64,000 nt of DNA from Limonium bicolor (lineage: Eukaryota > Streptophyta > Magnoliopsida > Caryophyllales > Plumbaginaceae): the NCBI GenBank assembly GCA_023374045.1, contig CM041779.1, positions 273,357,258 through 273,421,257 on the forward strand, in the 5' to 3' direction. The translations under genes and the position numbers were made by a program. This document shows, one piece after another, positions 1 to 11,235 of this stretch (the first letter of the stretch is position 1; every line of letters starts with the position of its first letter). The notes under the pieces were generated by a model. It had not been told where the DNA came from. It did no database searches and was given only the letters and a program-made list of their open reading frames with translations.

Positions 1-1269
1 AGAAGTCAAAACGGAGTTCAAACGAGTAGTTTAGGAAAAAATAGTGTGTTCAAACATGTGTCCAAACCTCAATGTTCGGACACAAGTCGAGACTTAAAAT
101 AGCAGAAGTTCCAAATGTCCGAACATGTGTCCGAACAACAATGTTCGGACACATGCCGAGAGTTAAAACCAAAGGTGTCCGGACTTGTGTCCGGACGTTA
201 GAAGTTTGGACAAGTTATGAGAAAATTATACGTGGTGGCGTCCGAACATGTGTCCAAACATCCATATCAGATACATACCAAGAGTTAAAATAGAAGAAAG
301 GAGTAAGAGGTGTCCGAACTTGTGTCCGGACATACAAGTTCAGAAACATGCCGAGACTTGTGAGTTAGACTCATCCTCGAACCCGGTCCGAACTTACATG
401 TTCAGACGGAAGTTCGGACATAAGTTAAATTGCAGAAATCAGAAGACACAACAGGGTATGTCTGAACTTACAAGTTCGGATACACGTTCAGACATGGCAA
501 AATTCAGAAATTTCAGAACAGTGAATGCACATGAATAAAACCACAAAACATCACCAAAATCTATAGCATAATTTCAGAATGTTTATTCTCAACTATGGAG
601 GTTATAGCAATTTAAAACAAAGGGCAAAATCAGATAGAAAACACCCACGATCACAAGACAATTCAAACTAGCAGAACTCTCAATCTAGAAACGCTCCATA
701 GGCGAACACACCCATTGAATCCATTCATCAGCTACCTCAAATTAATGTAGAGGAAGCTCTAAATCAGGAGAAGAATAGTCATCGACATGCAGACCATTGT
801 AGAAGTAGCAGCCCATTGATTACACAAACAATTACAAAGAAATCCTCAAAATCAGAAAGTGCGCAAAACCCCAAAATTAGATAACTCTAGATAACAAAAA
901 CCACCAGTCCAAACCTGAAATCGAACGTTGTAGACACTATAGAGGAGGACCCAATCACAGAAGCGGTGATTGCAAAACGAAAAATTAGGCAGCCCAAAAG
1001 CTCACACAAGAAAGGAAGAAGATTGCTCTGAAGAGGGAGAAGAGAGAAGCACACAATGAGATGAAGGAAACTGTCGATCGTGATAGATTGTGAAAAGGAT
1101 TATGGGAGTTAAATTCCTTATCTAAATCCTTACCAAAAATAGATGAAGGAAAAGACTTCCTTGTCCTCTCCTTTAGCTCAATAGACTCCAACGTCCTAAA
1201 ACCATATAAAGTCCAACTTAAATCAGAATGTGTTGAAATACATTATGAAAAGAAACCTTGGGTTATACA
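1..1269 (-). mobile_element. Element A: part of its 3' LTR (runs off left edge)
   Basis: Read on the minus strand, this begins with TGTATAACCC directly after a purine-rich tract that follows the pol stop codon, which is the expected position of a 3' LTR. It continues leftwards off the window, so neither the far end nor a second LTR can be seen. The inner half holds a degenerate tandem array (annotated separately). No coding region is supported; the short open frames are by-products of the repeats. The LTR assignment is inferred from position, not from an LTR-LTR comparison. Confidence 0.6.
50..510. repeat. Degenerate tandem array of GTCCGAAC/GTTCGGAC dyads
   Basis: About six diverged copies of a 60-75 bp unit. 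Each unit contains TGTCCGAAC or TGTCCGGAC, then its inverse GTTCGGACA, then a GAGAGTTAAAA-like tail. The array lies in the presumed LTR of element A. Comparable but different CG-containing dyad arrays occur in the LTRs of B1, B2, C and D. Confidence 0.7.
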
Positions 1270-1290
1270 ATTACCTCTCCCTTAAAATAA
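1270..1290 (-). other. Polypurine tract of element A
   Basis: On the minus strand, TTTTAAGGGAGAGGTAAT lies between the pol stop codon (1317-1319) and the start of the LTR. This is the normal site for plus-strand DNA priming in a Ty3 element. Confidence 0.6.
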
Positions 1291-1316
1291 ATTTCATCCT
1301 TGAAATTCAACATACC

Positions 1317-2407
1317 TTACTGCTCGAAGAGGGCGGGGAACTTAGACCGCACCTCACTCTCCAGCTACCAAGTTGCCTCCTTCTCAGACAGACCCGACCA
1401 CTGGATCTTAATCAAGGGAAGGGCTTTGCTTTGAAGTCTTCGCACATCACGAGCTAGAATCTTAGCAGGGACAACTTCATAGGTGAAATTCTCTCTCAAC
1501 TGAAGCGGCCTTAACTCAATCACATGAGACGAATCTGGGACATAGTTCCTCAGCATAGACACATGGAAGACACTATGCACTTCTACTAACACCGGCGGCA
1601 ATGTCAAGCGATAGGCAACCGGTCCAATCCTCCCTAGAACCTCAAATGGACTGAAAAAATGAGTGCTGAACTTCCCTCTCTTCTCAAATCTCACCACACC
1701 TCTGGCTGTAAAGACCTTCAAGTACACATGGTCGCCAACCAGAAACTCCAACAGACGTCTCCTCTAATAAGCATATCACTTTTAATATGGCTCTGGGCAA
1801 CAAGTAGACGCTCCCTGATAGTCTAAATCTTACTCACGGCATCCTGAACCAAGTCCGGACCAACTAGAGCTCTCTCCTTCAGATTATCCTAGCAGATGTG
1901 AGATCTACACCTCCTACCATATAGAGCCTCAAACGGCGCCATCCCGATACTAGACTGGAAGCTGTTGTTGTAGGCGAGCTCAATCAATGCTACATGCTGA
2001 TCCCAACTACCTCCAAAGTCGAAGACACATGCTCGGAGCATATCCTCAAGAACATGATTAGTCCTCTCAGTCTGACCTTCTGACTGCGGATGATAGGCTG
2101 AACTGAAAGACAACTTCATCCCCAAAGCCTGGTGCAAACTCCACCAAACAAGACATAAACCTCGGGTCTCTGTCAAACACAATCGATGCAGGAACTCCAT
2201 GAAGACGCATGATCTCCTCCTGATATAACTAAGCAAGCCCGTCTAAACTGAAAGTCTTCCTGACTGGCAAGAAGTGAGCGCTCTTTGTCAGCCTATCCAC
2301 AATCACCCATACATCGTCAAAACCTCTCGAAGTTCGGGAAAGACCCATCATAAAATCCATACCGACGCTTTCCCATTTCCACTCCGTAACCAGGAGAGGC
2401 TGGAGAA
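1317..2407 (-). pseudogene. Element A pol, 3' part: integrase core, C-terminal domain and chromodomain
   Basis: Ty3/gypsy integrase inserts element cDNA into host chromatin; the C-terminal chromodomain steers insertion. Reading leftwards from 2407: the start of the catalytic core with GMDFMMGLS and [13 protein letters not shown] (2260-2400), the target-Asp and QTERTNHVLED region (1900-2236), then the integrase C-terminal part with VGDHVYLKV and VHSVFHVSMLRNY (1550-1751), and a short chromodomain with IQWSGLSEKEATW (1365-1420). The terminal stop is TAA at 1317-1319. Frames are broken near 2230 and 1752-1888, and there is a stop after EATW, so this copy is dead. It differs in sequence from the B and E polymerases and belongs to another Ty3 lineage. 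CACTA element T1 interrupts it at 2408. Confidence 0.85.
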
Positions 2408-2866
2408 CACTAGTAGAAAAAAGGCCTATTTCGGCGGTTCCAAATAACCTATTTTGGCGGTTGTGAACCACCGAAATGGAGTGCACCAAAATAGGTCTGA
2501 GGACCTATCTCGGCGGTTGTACAACCACCAAAATAGGTGGTTACGAAAACCAAAATCTAACCACATCTATCTCGGCGGTTCTTAGCTTACAACCGCCAAG
2601 ATAGACACAGGGTCGGTCCCTAGGGTGGTCAATACCAGAAGGCTTTCTGTGATGGACCGACCTTAGACCATGGGTCGGTCCCTGGGTCGGTCCGTTCCAG
2701 AATACATTCTGGTATTGACCGCCCTAGGGACCAACCCAGGGACCGACCCTGTGTCTATCTCGGCGGTTGTAAGCTAAGAACCACCGAGATTGGCACTTTT
2801 TTCATATCTATTTCGGCAGTTCTTTGTACAACCGCCGAGATAGGTCCAATTTTTTTTTCTACTAGG
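2408..2866. repeat. T1 left terminal and subterminal repeats
   Basis: CACTAG terminus followed by at least six copies of a TATTTCGGCGGTT / AACCGCCGAGATA inverted motif (for example 2426-2475, 2507-2540, 2566-2605, 2755-2800 and 2808-2845). The same motif fills the right end. Such arrays bind the TNPA-type protein in En/Spm elements; that role here is inferred from family knowledge. Confidence 0.85.
2566..2797. repeat. Long hairpin inside the T1 left subterminal region
   Basis: The segment from about 2566 to 2648 is nearly the reverse complement of about 2711 to 2797. The arms of roughly 80 bp include the CGGCGGTT motif, GGGTCGGTCCCTAGGG and GGTCAATACCAGAA. The central loop of about 60 bp holds further GGTCGGTCC copies. 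One arm has a short duplication (ACCAACCCAGGG). No counterpart is obvious at the right end. Confidence 0.8.
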
Positions 2867-3144
2867 GTAGCTCTTTATCTACTATATAAACACCTCAATG
2901 TTTCAAGCAGACCTGCATGTGTATCACATATATCACATTACCAGCACAAATGGCCAATCAATTACACATTCTATGGCCATCAAACGGGGCGGGGTCACAA
3001 CCCAACAACTTACTTAACAAATTAACTAAATCATATATGTAAAAAGAAAGTTTACTTTGTTATACCGTAATATTACAATACTGATAACTTCACACAGTAA
3101 CTACTAATGTGATGAGTTACAACTATTCAACTAGAAATGAAAAT
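2867..3144. other. T1 non-coding stretch between subterminal repeats and the Ulp1 gene
   Basis: AT-rich sequence downstream of the Ulp1-containing gene. It probably holds that gene's 3' untranslated region. I see no open frame, repeat or RNA gene in it. Confidence 0.4.
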
Positions 3145-6100
3145 TCAAGTAACGAAGTTTGTGATGATGTATTCTGCCCAATCCTCAAGAATCTCGACAA
3201 TTTGTGGATCTTCATAATTCGATACGGCCGTTTCAAAAGCTCGGAGTAAAAAAAACAACATTAATTATAAGCTACAAGTATAACAACATACGAATGTATA
3301 TATCCCAAACTTTAAACTAATCTTACCTTGTCTAATGATCTCTGGTGAAAATGTCGTCGCGCCTACTATGTCATGCATAAATCTCATGACATAGTATCCA
3401 CATTCAGAACCTCCAGGCTGCACTGGACACTATACATATATACATACATGTTCAACATCATTCTTTTAAGTATTTACAAGTATTCCTACACTACAACAAT
3501 TAACACAATTATATACCTTGACAAGGTTCCATGGGATGTTGTTATTCTTCGGTGGTCTTCCCAATGTCATCAATGAAGCTTTAAAGGCACTAAATTAAAC
3601 CAAACATATAGGTTAATAGACACATTAAGTTACAAGTTTCCAGTAAAAAAAATTAAGTAATAAACACTATTCTACAAGATAAACAACTCACTTTACAAGC
3701 ACAACTGCTATCATTAGTCTTTTGTCATTCCTACCAAGTAAGTCAAACTGAAAAATCCTAGGGTTCTTTATTGACAAAACTAGTAAAGACCAGTGTCGGC
3801 TGTTCACGTATTAGAACACCATTAATTGAATACAATTAAATTATCATCATATAAATAGCAACGGATGATGAAGTTACCCTTGATGAACCGGTAGCATAAC
3901 GTAAGACTTGCTCCCACAGTTGTAGAGCGCAGTTGCTAAGTATTGCACAATACGCTCGAGGTCACTTGACATATTCGCCTGGGAGCACATAGTAGGACAC
4001 AAGTAACCGAACTCGTTGTTGCCATGATCTTTGACCGCCTTATATTGCACATGTCTTCACCATAAAGACAATATCGTTAGTGATTTAACATTTCATCAAC
4101 ACTAATTTAAAATTCAATTCAAATATGTACAGGGCAGTAATCACTCACAACATGGCTGACTTGATGATTGATACATTCAGCCAATCCCGGTTGAATACAT
4201 CCACAAAATCGTTCATATAAATGTCTATCACAGAACCTTCCTCATAATGAAATATCATCTGATTGACGGTTAATGTATTCGCATCATGATCAGGAGGCGT
4301 CATCGTAATGCCGCGTGCAGGATTGCTAGATTAGGAGACAAGCGATTGAGTATGTTTTGTGGAACTAACTTATCTCTAATATTGACATTGCATATCGATG
4401 CCTTTGAAGGAACAGAAGGGGCAGGAACTGGTTGAGCAATACTCTTTCCTTTCCTCTTATCAGATTTTGGGTCCAATGTTTTTCTAATATATTAATTAAG
4501 TATATAACGTTATACAACTAGATTATATTGTAAAAGAAAACAATTTCAGAGTGTATATTGTTCAGTTCGCTTACCTGCCCCGTGAGTCTGACCAAGTGAA
4601 CCGGCCACTGAACTGTATAAGTTTGGGACGCACACAGTGTACATACACCAGGGAAAGGCACCGACAATCCAACATCACCATATTGAGACTCGTAATCATC
4701 CACAAGCACCCTTACATGGTTACTCATAAGCTGTTGACCGTTCACTATATCAGTATGAGTAGAGGGAAACAACTTGCCCCACGCAACCGTAACAATCTCA
4801 TCACCAATATTTAAGAGCAACGTGTAGTCAGTAGGGTTCTAAAAATTATAGGGAAAATACATGTTTAGACAGTTTTCTAAATTGCTAACACCAAGTGAAA
4901 GATTAAATTCTCATGCAATATAATCAGCAAGTTAGTCTAACCTTGAGAGATGCATACGAAAACGGATCAACCAATTGGACGCTACTCCTCCGCACAGGTG
5001 TAGTCTCTGTCTGAACGGGTGGAGGAACTTGTGGTCTAGAAACTTCTTCACTGCTAAACATCTCGGCTCGCATTCTGGCCATAGCCTCAGCGATCCACTG
5101 CTCCTTCATATCAGCTGTTTTCGCCAAATGCTCTTCGTATGTCATCATGTTACCTTGGACGCCTTGCCCGGAACCAGGTTTCTAACAGCTTGACGGATTC
5201 CAACTTGGCCACCAAAACCGATAGCATGGCCTGGATGATCCTCTTTTGAGAGCACGAGAAAGAGGATCATGGTGCCTGACTGGAGTCCAAGTACCCTGGG
5301 ATACTTGAGAGCTCAACTCATCCTGTTATGAATTACACAAATGTCATTACAAATTAGTAGAAAGTCACACAAACCAAACTTTCAACTTTGAATTAACAAT
5401 CATTATACTCTTTTTAAATTTTAACTCACAATTTGACTGATAACGGCTGTCGTGGCCTCATCATACTGAGGATTTTCAGGATTGGATTTTTTGGGAATGC
5501 GACCGAGTTTCCATATTTTTATCCTCTTGTCACTGGCACTCAAAGGTACATATGATGGTATTAGACCTTGTTTCTCCCACTCTATGGTACGCTCGATGAT
5601 ACCCTTGCCGCCCAAGTGATGAGGGTACAAATTTTTTTCACGTTTGCTTGCTGTTTCGCATGAACAGCCTACAAAAAATGTAAATTACATATATATTATG
5701 TGAGGTGATTTATAATAATTGATATCATATGAATGAGAGAACAACACAACAAATCCACCTTAAACTCCTCGGTTTGACGAGCCTCAACGAACTGCGTCCA
5801 CTGCTCTTCTGTGATACCATCGTACTGCTTCCACGGTGGCCTTACATCACTTGTTGCTTCTGGATCTTCCGGATCCTCTACGTCACTCGCACCGTAGATA
5901 TACTTGTTGGCAAGCAGATGCCTATGGTCCCGAAACTGTCGAGCCATTGCTTATAGCACATGTTCCTTATGAGAGGGATTTACGTAAAATTTAGTCTACA
6001 TACATGAACACAAGATTAGTGACACATTATAAGCAACTCCTGCATTTATATAAAAACAAATATACTATTAAATATGTGTGATCGTTTACCTAAAGACGCT

Positions 6101-6518
6101 CAAACATGTTCTCCTTCAACGCATTAGGCACCATCTTCCAATTGTGGTTGATATTGCAGTATATCTTAACCAGATGCCCCGAGTAAGCAACAAAATCCTT
6201 CTTCCATTCTCTGTTCGGCTGCAGGTACTCATTGAAGCGCACCGGCTTCGTGGGGGGGCCTTTGTTTGCCTTCAGCGCTCGTGTGGCACCCCACTTTTTT
6301 AGTTTTGTTTGAGATGATGAATTAGTTATTGGCTCTTCAGCTTGCTGTGATGGGCCAGCCTCAGTCTCTTGTTCTAGCGCGGACTTCCTCGAAGTGTTCT
6401 TACCACCACGTGTGACCCACTTAGCTGGTCTCGTCTGCTGTGGTGGTTCAGCTTCTCCAGTCGTGATGAACTGTCCAACTGGATCATCCATCGGGTCATC
6501 CATCGGGTGATCAGCCAC
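3145..6518 (-). CDS. T1 second gene: Transposase_24-like / DUF8039-like / Ulp1 C48 protease protein, spliced
   Basis: Starts MADHPMDDPMDD at 6518. Exon-like blocks, 5' to 3': 6518-6090, rich in charged residues and ending in NHNWKMVPNALKENMFERL; 5947-5759 with WTQFVEARQTEEFK; 5668-5430 with YPHHLGGKG and YDEATTAVISQI, the pattern of plant Ptta/En-Spm (Transposase_24) proteins; 5148-4930 with a probable short coiled coil; 4840-4545, a DUF8039-like region with VAWGKLFPS, VRVLVDDYES and VQWPVHLVRL; then a Ulp1-type SUMO protease spread over about five exons (4480-3145). The protease shows HWSLLVLS (His codon 3793-3795), FQFDLLG (Asp), and CPVQPGGSECGYYVMRF (Gln, and Cys codon 3400-3402). The last exon (3239-3145) ends at a TGA and joins the previous one through a clear GT..AG intron (3240-3326). 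Ulp1 domains are known passengers of plant CACTA and Mutator elements. Exact exon edges are estimates. Confidence 0.75.
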
Positions 6519-9049
6519 TGAGATAAAATAAAAAATTAGATCAAGACATATTAATATAAAGATTAATTAAACATACCAACAAAAATAGTTGAGATAACAT
6601 TAAAAAAAAGATACTCTATCCAACTTAGAAAATACATACTCGATTTTTAGTATTACCTGACACCAAAACTTAGATTATTTTCCATTTTTAACCCAGACAC
6701 CCTCATCATGGTCTGACCTTGTTTAAAGCAATTCATTTTGCAAATCATCAATTGAATCCCGTCATTCTGTAGGAAAAAAATTTGTCTCTTCTATCACCTC
6801 GTGGTCGTCTTTGTCATTGTTTGCATTTTCAACCAAAACTTGTCTTCTCAAACAACAGACCACCTACAGTCTTTCGGGTCCTGCACATACCACACTTGCT
6901 CACAATCCTTTTCTAGGACAAATTGATCATTCGTATAGCTGATACGTGAAAGATCAACCAAAGTGAGTCCTCCGTCATTTTGGTATCCATGTCGGTTGTC
7001 TACCCATTTACAACGAAACACTAGAAAAGAATCGACGTGGTAGTCTAGTTCCCAAATGTCCTCGATAACACCAAAATACTAACTAGAACTGCTAAATGGT
7101 CGAGATTGGTTACCGGTTTGGTATTCAGTGACTGCAGCTTCTATTTTTACTCCAATGTTCTGATTTATTGACTTAGCATCTTGGCGTGTAGTGTAGTATG
7201 TATATCCATTTATGTCATACCCTTCAAACGAAATAACATTAGTTTCAGGTCCAACGGCTAAACATCTAATCTCTTCACTAACATATTTTGGATTTGATGA
7301 CGCTAGTTCAAACACATGATCTTTGAATCATGATACAAACACTCAGTTTTGTTCAGTTGTCAGCCAAAGATGACCTTTAGTGGGATTTTGTTGCCTTAAC
7401 TCAGCCATATGGGTGTCGAAGAAAGGTTCAACAACCTCAACGTGTTGTAATACAAAAAGATGTGCTTGGTGAATAAGATCACGTGGCACATGTACAATCT
7501 TTCTGCCGATGACACATTTACCCTTATACCTATTGTAGTGTCGCGGTTTTGGAATACCAATCACCTCTGCTTCTTTCAAATAATCAGTCACAAATTATGT
7601 GACTTCCTCAGTGACCGTCGCTTCTACTATGCTCCCTTCCAGTCGATATCTGTTCTTCATTCTACTCTTTAGGATACCCATGTATCATTCAAAAGGGTAC
7701 ATATATTTTAAGTAGACCAGACCATAAAATTGGATCTCTTGAACGATGTGGACAATTAAGTGCACCATTATGTCAAAAAAGGATGGTGGAAAGTACATCT
7801 CAAGTTGACATAATGTGACTACAATTTCATGTTGTAGACCACTGAGGGAGTTCATGTCAATTGCCTTGCAGCAGATGGTATTGAAGAAGAAACATAATCT
7901 GGTTAAAGCGTTTCTAACATTATCAGGTAAAATCCCTTGGATCGCTACTGAAAGAAGATATAACATTAACACATGATAATCGTGAGACTTCATGCCTAGA
8001 AACTTCAAATCCTTCATCAAACTATGTTCTTCCAGTTTGAAGAGTACCCGGAGGGTACTTTTACTGAATGCAAACATTTGTAGAAGCTGATTTTTTTATT
8101 TTTTTGAAAGAGTGCAGCACGCAGGAGGTAGATAAATTCATTTCCCGTTCTCCTATGGGTGTAACTCTGGTCGTATACTCATGGCTTGCATGTATTTCCT
8201 TACTTTTAACCCATCTTTTGTTTTACCCAGTATATTGAGCAAAGTCCCGCTCACTGCCTCACCGACGTTTTTCACGATATGCATGATATCCAAACAGTGT
8301 CTGACAGGCAAATGATGCCAATACTGTAACTCCCAAAAGATGGAACACTTTTTCCAAATGTTTTTTAGCGATTTTGATGTGTTTCCAAAAACATTTACGA
8401 TGTCCTTAACCTTTGAATAAACTTCCTTGGAGGTTAATGGTAGACGGGCTGCACGAGTCTCAGCTTTGCCGTTAAACAGTTTTTCTTTTCTTTTGAAAAG
8501 GATGATCTTCAGGTAGAAACCTTCGATGGCACATGTAAACATTTTTACCACAGTTTTTTAAATGTTCTGAATATGTGTCATCCTCGCAAACAGGACATGC
8601 AAATGTGCCTTTCACTATGTATCCAGACAAGTTACCTTACGCAGGGAAGTCGTTGACTGTACAGAACAACAACGCCTTAAGAGTGAAATTTTCTCTTGCA
8701 CAGGCATCATACACCACGGTACCCTCATTCCACAATAACTTCAAATCATCAATCAGTGGGGCGAGATATACGTCAATGTTATGACCTGGCTGCTTGGGAC
8801 CAGATATCAGGAGTGATAACATTATGTACTTTCGTTTCATACATAGCCATGAAGGCAAATTGTATATCACTAGAAAAACAGGCTAAGTGCTATGTTGACT
8901 GCTCAACGTACCATACGGGTTCATCCCATCAGTGCATAATCCAAGCCTCAGATTCCTGTTTTCATCACTAAAATCTTTGAACCGTTTGTTGATGTTTCTC
9001 CACTAAGGTCCATCTGCTGGATGTCTTAACTTCTCGTCACTTTTTCTAC

Positions 9050-10390
9050 CACTAGTGCAGAAAATGTTTTTAACCACGGTTATTTTGCCTATATACCACG
9101 GTTAGGAACCGTGGTTTATGCTCACGTCGTATATTGACAAATAGCTATAAACGACGGTTCATAACCGTCGTTTAAAGTAAGTGAAAAAACCACGGTTGGT
9201 CGAAACCGTCGTTTAAGACCCCTTCTCCCGCGATATTTCATTGACTTTATACCACGGTTGGGAGTCAGAACCGTGGTATAAAGTGTGTTATATATGACGG
9301 TTCCGCATAGAACCGTGGTATAAAGTGTGTTATAAATGACGGTTATTCTTAAAACCGTGGTATATAGTGTATAAAATTAATAATAAACCACGGTTATACA
9401 TAAAACCGTGGTTTATAGTCTGTGAATTTTTTTCCAGTTCGCCGGCGATTTAGCGGCGCCACCTTCAATCGTAATTTCTCATCAGAGAGCGCAGACAGAA
9501 GAGAATGAAGAGGCCAGAACATGTATGCTCCTTGTTTGTGAATTAGGGTTGCTAAATAATGAGTGAAGTCGCATTAAGTTCCTTGTTCGTCGATAGGTTG
9601 CAAAATTACCGTGAAAGAGAATGAGAGAGGGCGGAGTTGTGCGCCGGTTAGGGTTGCAAAAAATTACAGTGAAGAAGAGGTGCAGAGCATGTGTTCCTTG
9701 TTTGCTAGTGTGGGTTGCAAAAATTACCATGAAAACAAGAGGCGCAGAGCATGTCCTTGTTCGCCGGTTAGGTTTGCAAAAATTACAGTGAAGAGGCGCA
9801 ACATGTGTTCCTTGTTTTCCAGTATGGCAAAGAGCGCCGGTGGGTTGCAAAAATTACCGCGAGTTGAAGAAGAAGAAGAACAAGAAGAAGAGTTGCAGAG
9901 CATATATGTGTTCCTTGTTCGATAGTGTTAATTGGTTGTAAAACAGTGAAAGAGAATATATATAATAAGAGAAAGAGAAAGAGCCGCGTTAATTTTCGCC
10001 GAAAATTTGAATTCCCGCTTAGACTATATACAACGGTTCTACCAAGAAACCGTCATTTAAAGTTGTTTGACCACGACTAAAAATGACGGTTTTGACAAAA
10101 CCGTGGTTTAAAATACAACGCGTCAAGCTATATACCACGGTTCCACACAGAACCGTGGTATATAATACAACGCGTCAAGCTATATATGACGGTTCCACGA
10201 AGAACCGTGGTATAAAATGCAACGCGTAAAGCTATATATGACGGTTCCAGCTAGAACCGTGGTATAAAATCTCCCACCGTGAATTTTTGTGACGGTTATT
10301 CTAATAACCGTGGTTTAAAACTTTTAAATGACGGTTATGCGATTAACCGTGGTTTAAAGTGCGTCATTTAAAATCTTTTTTCTACTAGTG
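9050..10390. mobile_element. N1: non-autonomous CACTA element inside TNP2
   Basis: Begins CACTAGTGCAGAAAATG and ends TTTTCTACTAGTG, flanked by the 3 bp duplication TAC (9047-9049 and 10391-10393). Both sides carry dense inverted motifs ACCACGGTT / AACCGTGGTATA and AACCGTCGTTTA. The middle is a tandem repeat of 50-65 bp units. There is no transposase. N2 belongs to the same family. Its subterminal motif differs from that of T1, so it was probably mobilised by another CACTA family. Confidence 0.93.
9515..9930. repeat. N1 internal minisatellite
   Basis: About six degenerate 50-65 bp units, each with a TGTTCCTTGTTCGCC-like start, GGTTGCAAAAATTAC and GTGAAGAG..GCGCAGAGCATG. Open frames on both strands here are created by the repeat and are not supported as genes. 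N2 carries the same repeat in opposite orientation. Confidence 0.75.
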
Positions 10391-11235
10391 TACCCTCTGC
10401 GTGCCATCGTAAGTTTTTTGCATCAATCGGATTGGCAAACAACCGTTTGAATCTAGTTATGATCGGCAAATACCACAACAGTTTAGCTGGAGGACTTTTT
10501 TTATGAACGGGGGAGTCACCATCCTTATGCTTGTATCGTGACAATAAACATTTTGGACACTTGTCTAATTGTTCGTAATCTCCCCTATACAGCACACAGT
10601 TGTTTGGGCATGCGTGAATCTTTTTGTACTCAATTCCCATTGGACACATCCATTTCTTTGCTTCGTAGGTGGTAGTAGGCAGACCGTTACGATCAGTAAA
10701 CATATCATGAAGCAACTCAAGAAGTGCCGTGAAGCTCTTGTCACTCCCCCCATGTGTCCCTTTTAGATTGAACAAATTCAACCGGTCAATTTATTGTACT
10801 TAATGCACATGGGGTACAAGGCTGTTTTGGATGCATCCAGTAATCTTTGATACTCATCCGGCCTATCAGCAAAATTATCCTCGAAATTGTCAAACTTCTC
10901 GTGTATTTGCTCATCATGGTAAGCCATCTGATCACTTTAATTGACACCTAAATTATCTGGGAGTTCTGACTCATTGGTAGTATCAAAGATGTGGTTGGTT
11001 CTCATCCTCTTTCGATCATGACTGGATGAGGAGACATCGTTATCATCAATAGACTCACCATGGAACGTCCATCTTCTATAATGTGCCAAGAATCCACGGG
11101 TCTTCAGATGAAATTCAATTTCCTCGATGCTTGAATATTGTCTTAACACACCGCAGTCAACACAAGGACATGGAATTTTCTCCGCCTTTGTCATGTTCTT
11201 ATGTTGCACTGCCGCTTTGCAGAACTCTTTCTTTT

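Larger units (their letters stand above)
6760..11235 (-). pseudogene. T1 TNP2 transposase (main part), split by N1 and B1
   Basis: TNP2 is the catalytic transposase of En/Spm (CACTA) elements. Blocks, 5' to 3' on the minus strand: transposase-associated domain with IPCPCVDC and YRRWTFHGES (11209-10937); TNP2 N-terminal region with GGSDKSFTALLELLHDM and CPNNCVLYRGDY (10781-10394); after N1, the core with RFKDFSDENRNLRLGLCTDG, then PSWLCMKRKYIMLSLLISG and DVYLAPLIDDLKLLW (9046-8600); WHHLPVRHCLDIMHIVKNV (8551-8153); MKSHDYHVLM and FPPSFFDIMVHL (8077-7685); and a DUF4216-like C-terminus with NGYTYYTTRQDAKS and WVDNRHGYQNDGG (7600-6850). In-frame stops occur at several points, for example after the HPADGP and QHST stretches. 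The 5' end of the gene is displaced to 54440-54493. The 3' end is approximate. Confidence 0.85.

Noticed and set aside
50..510. CRISPR-like appearance of regularly spaced short palindromes
   Set aside because: Units are degenerate, spacers are not unique, and the context is a plant LTR.
9482..9925. Open frames on both strands in N1
   Set aside because: Created by the internal minisatellite of a non-autonomous element.
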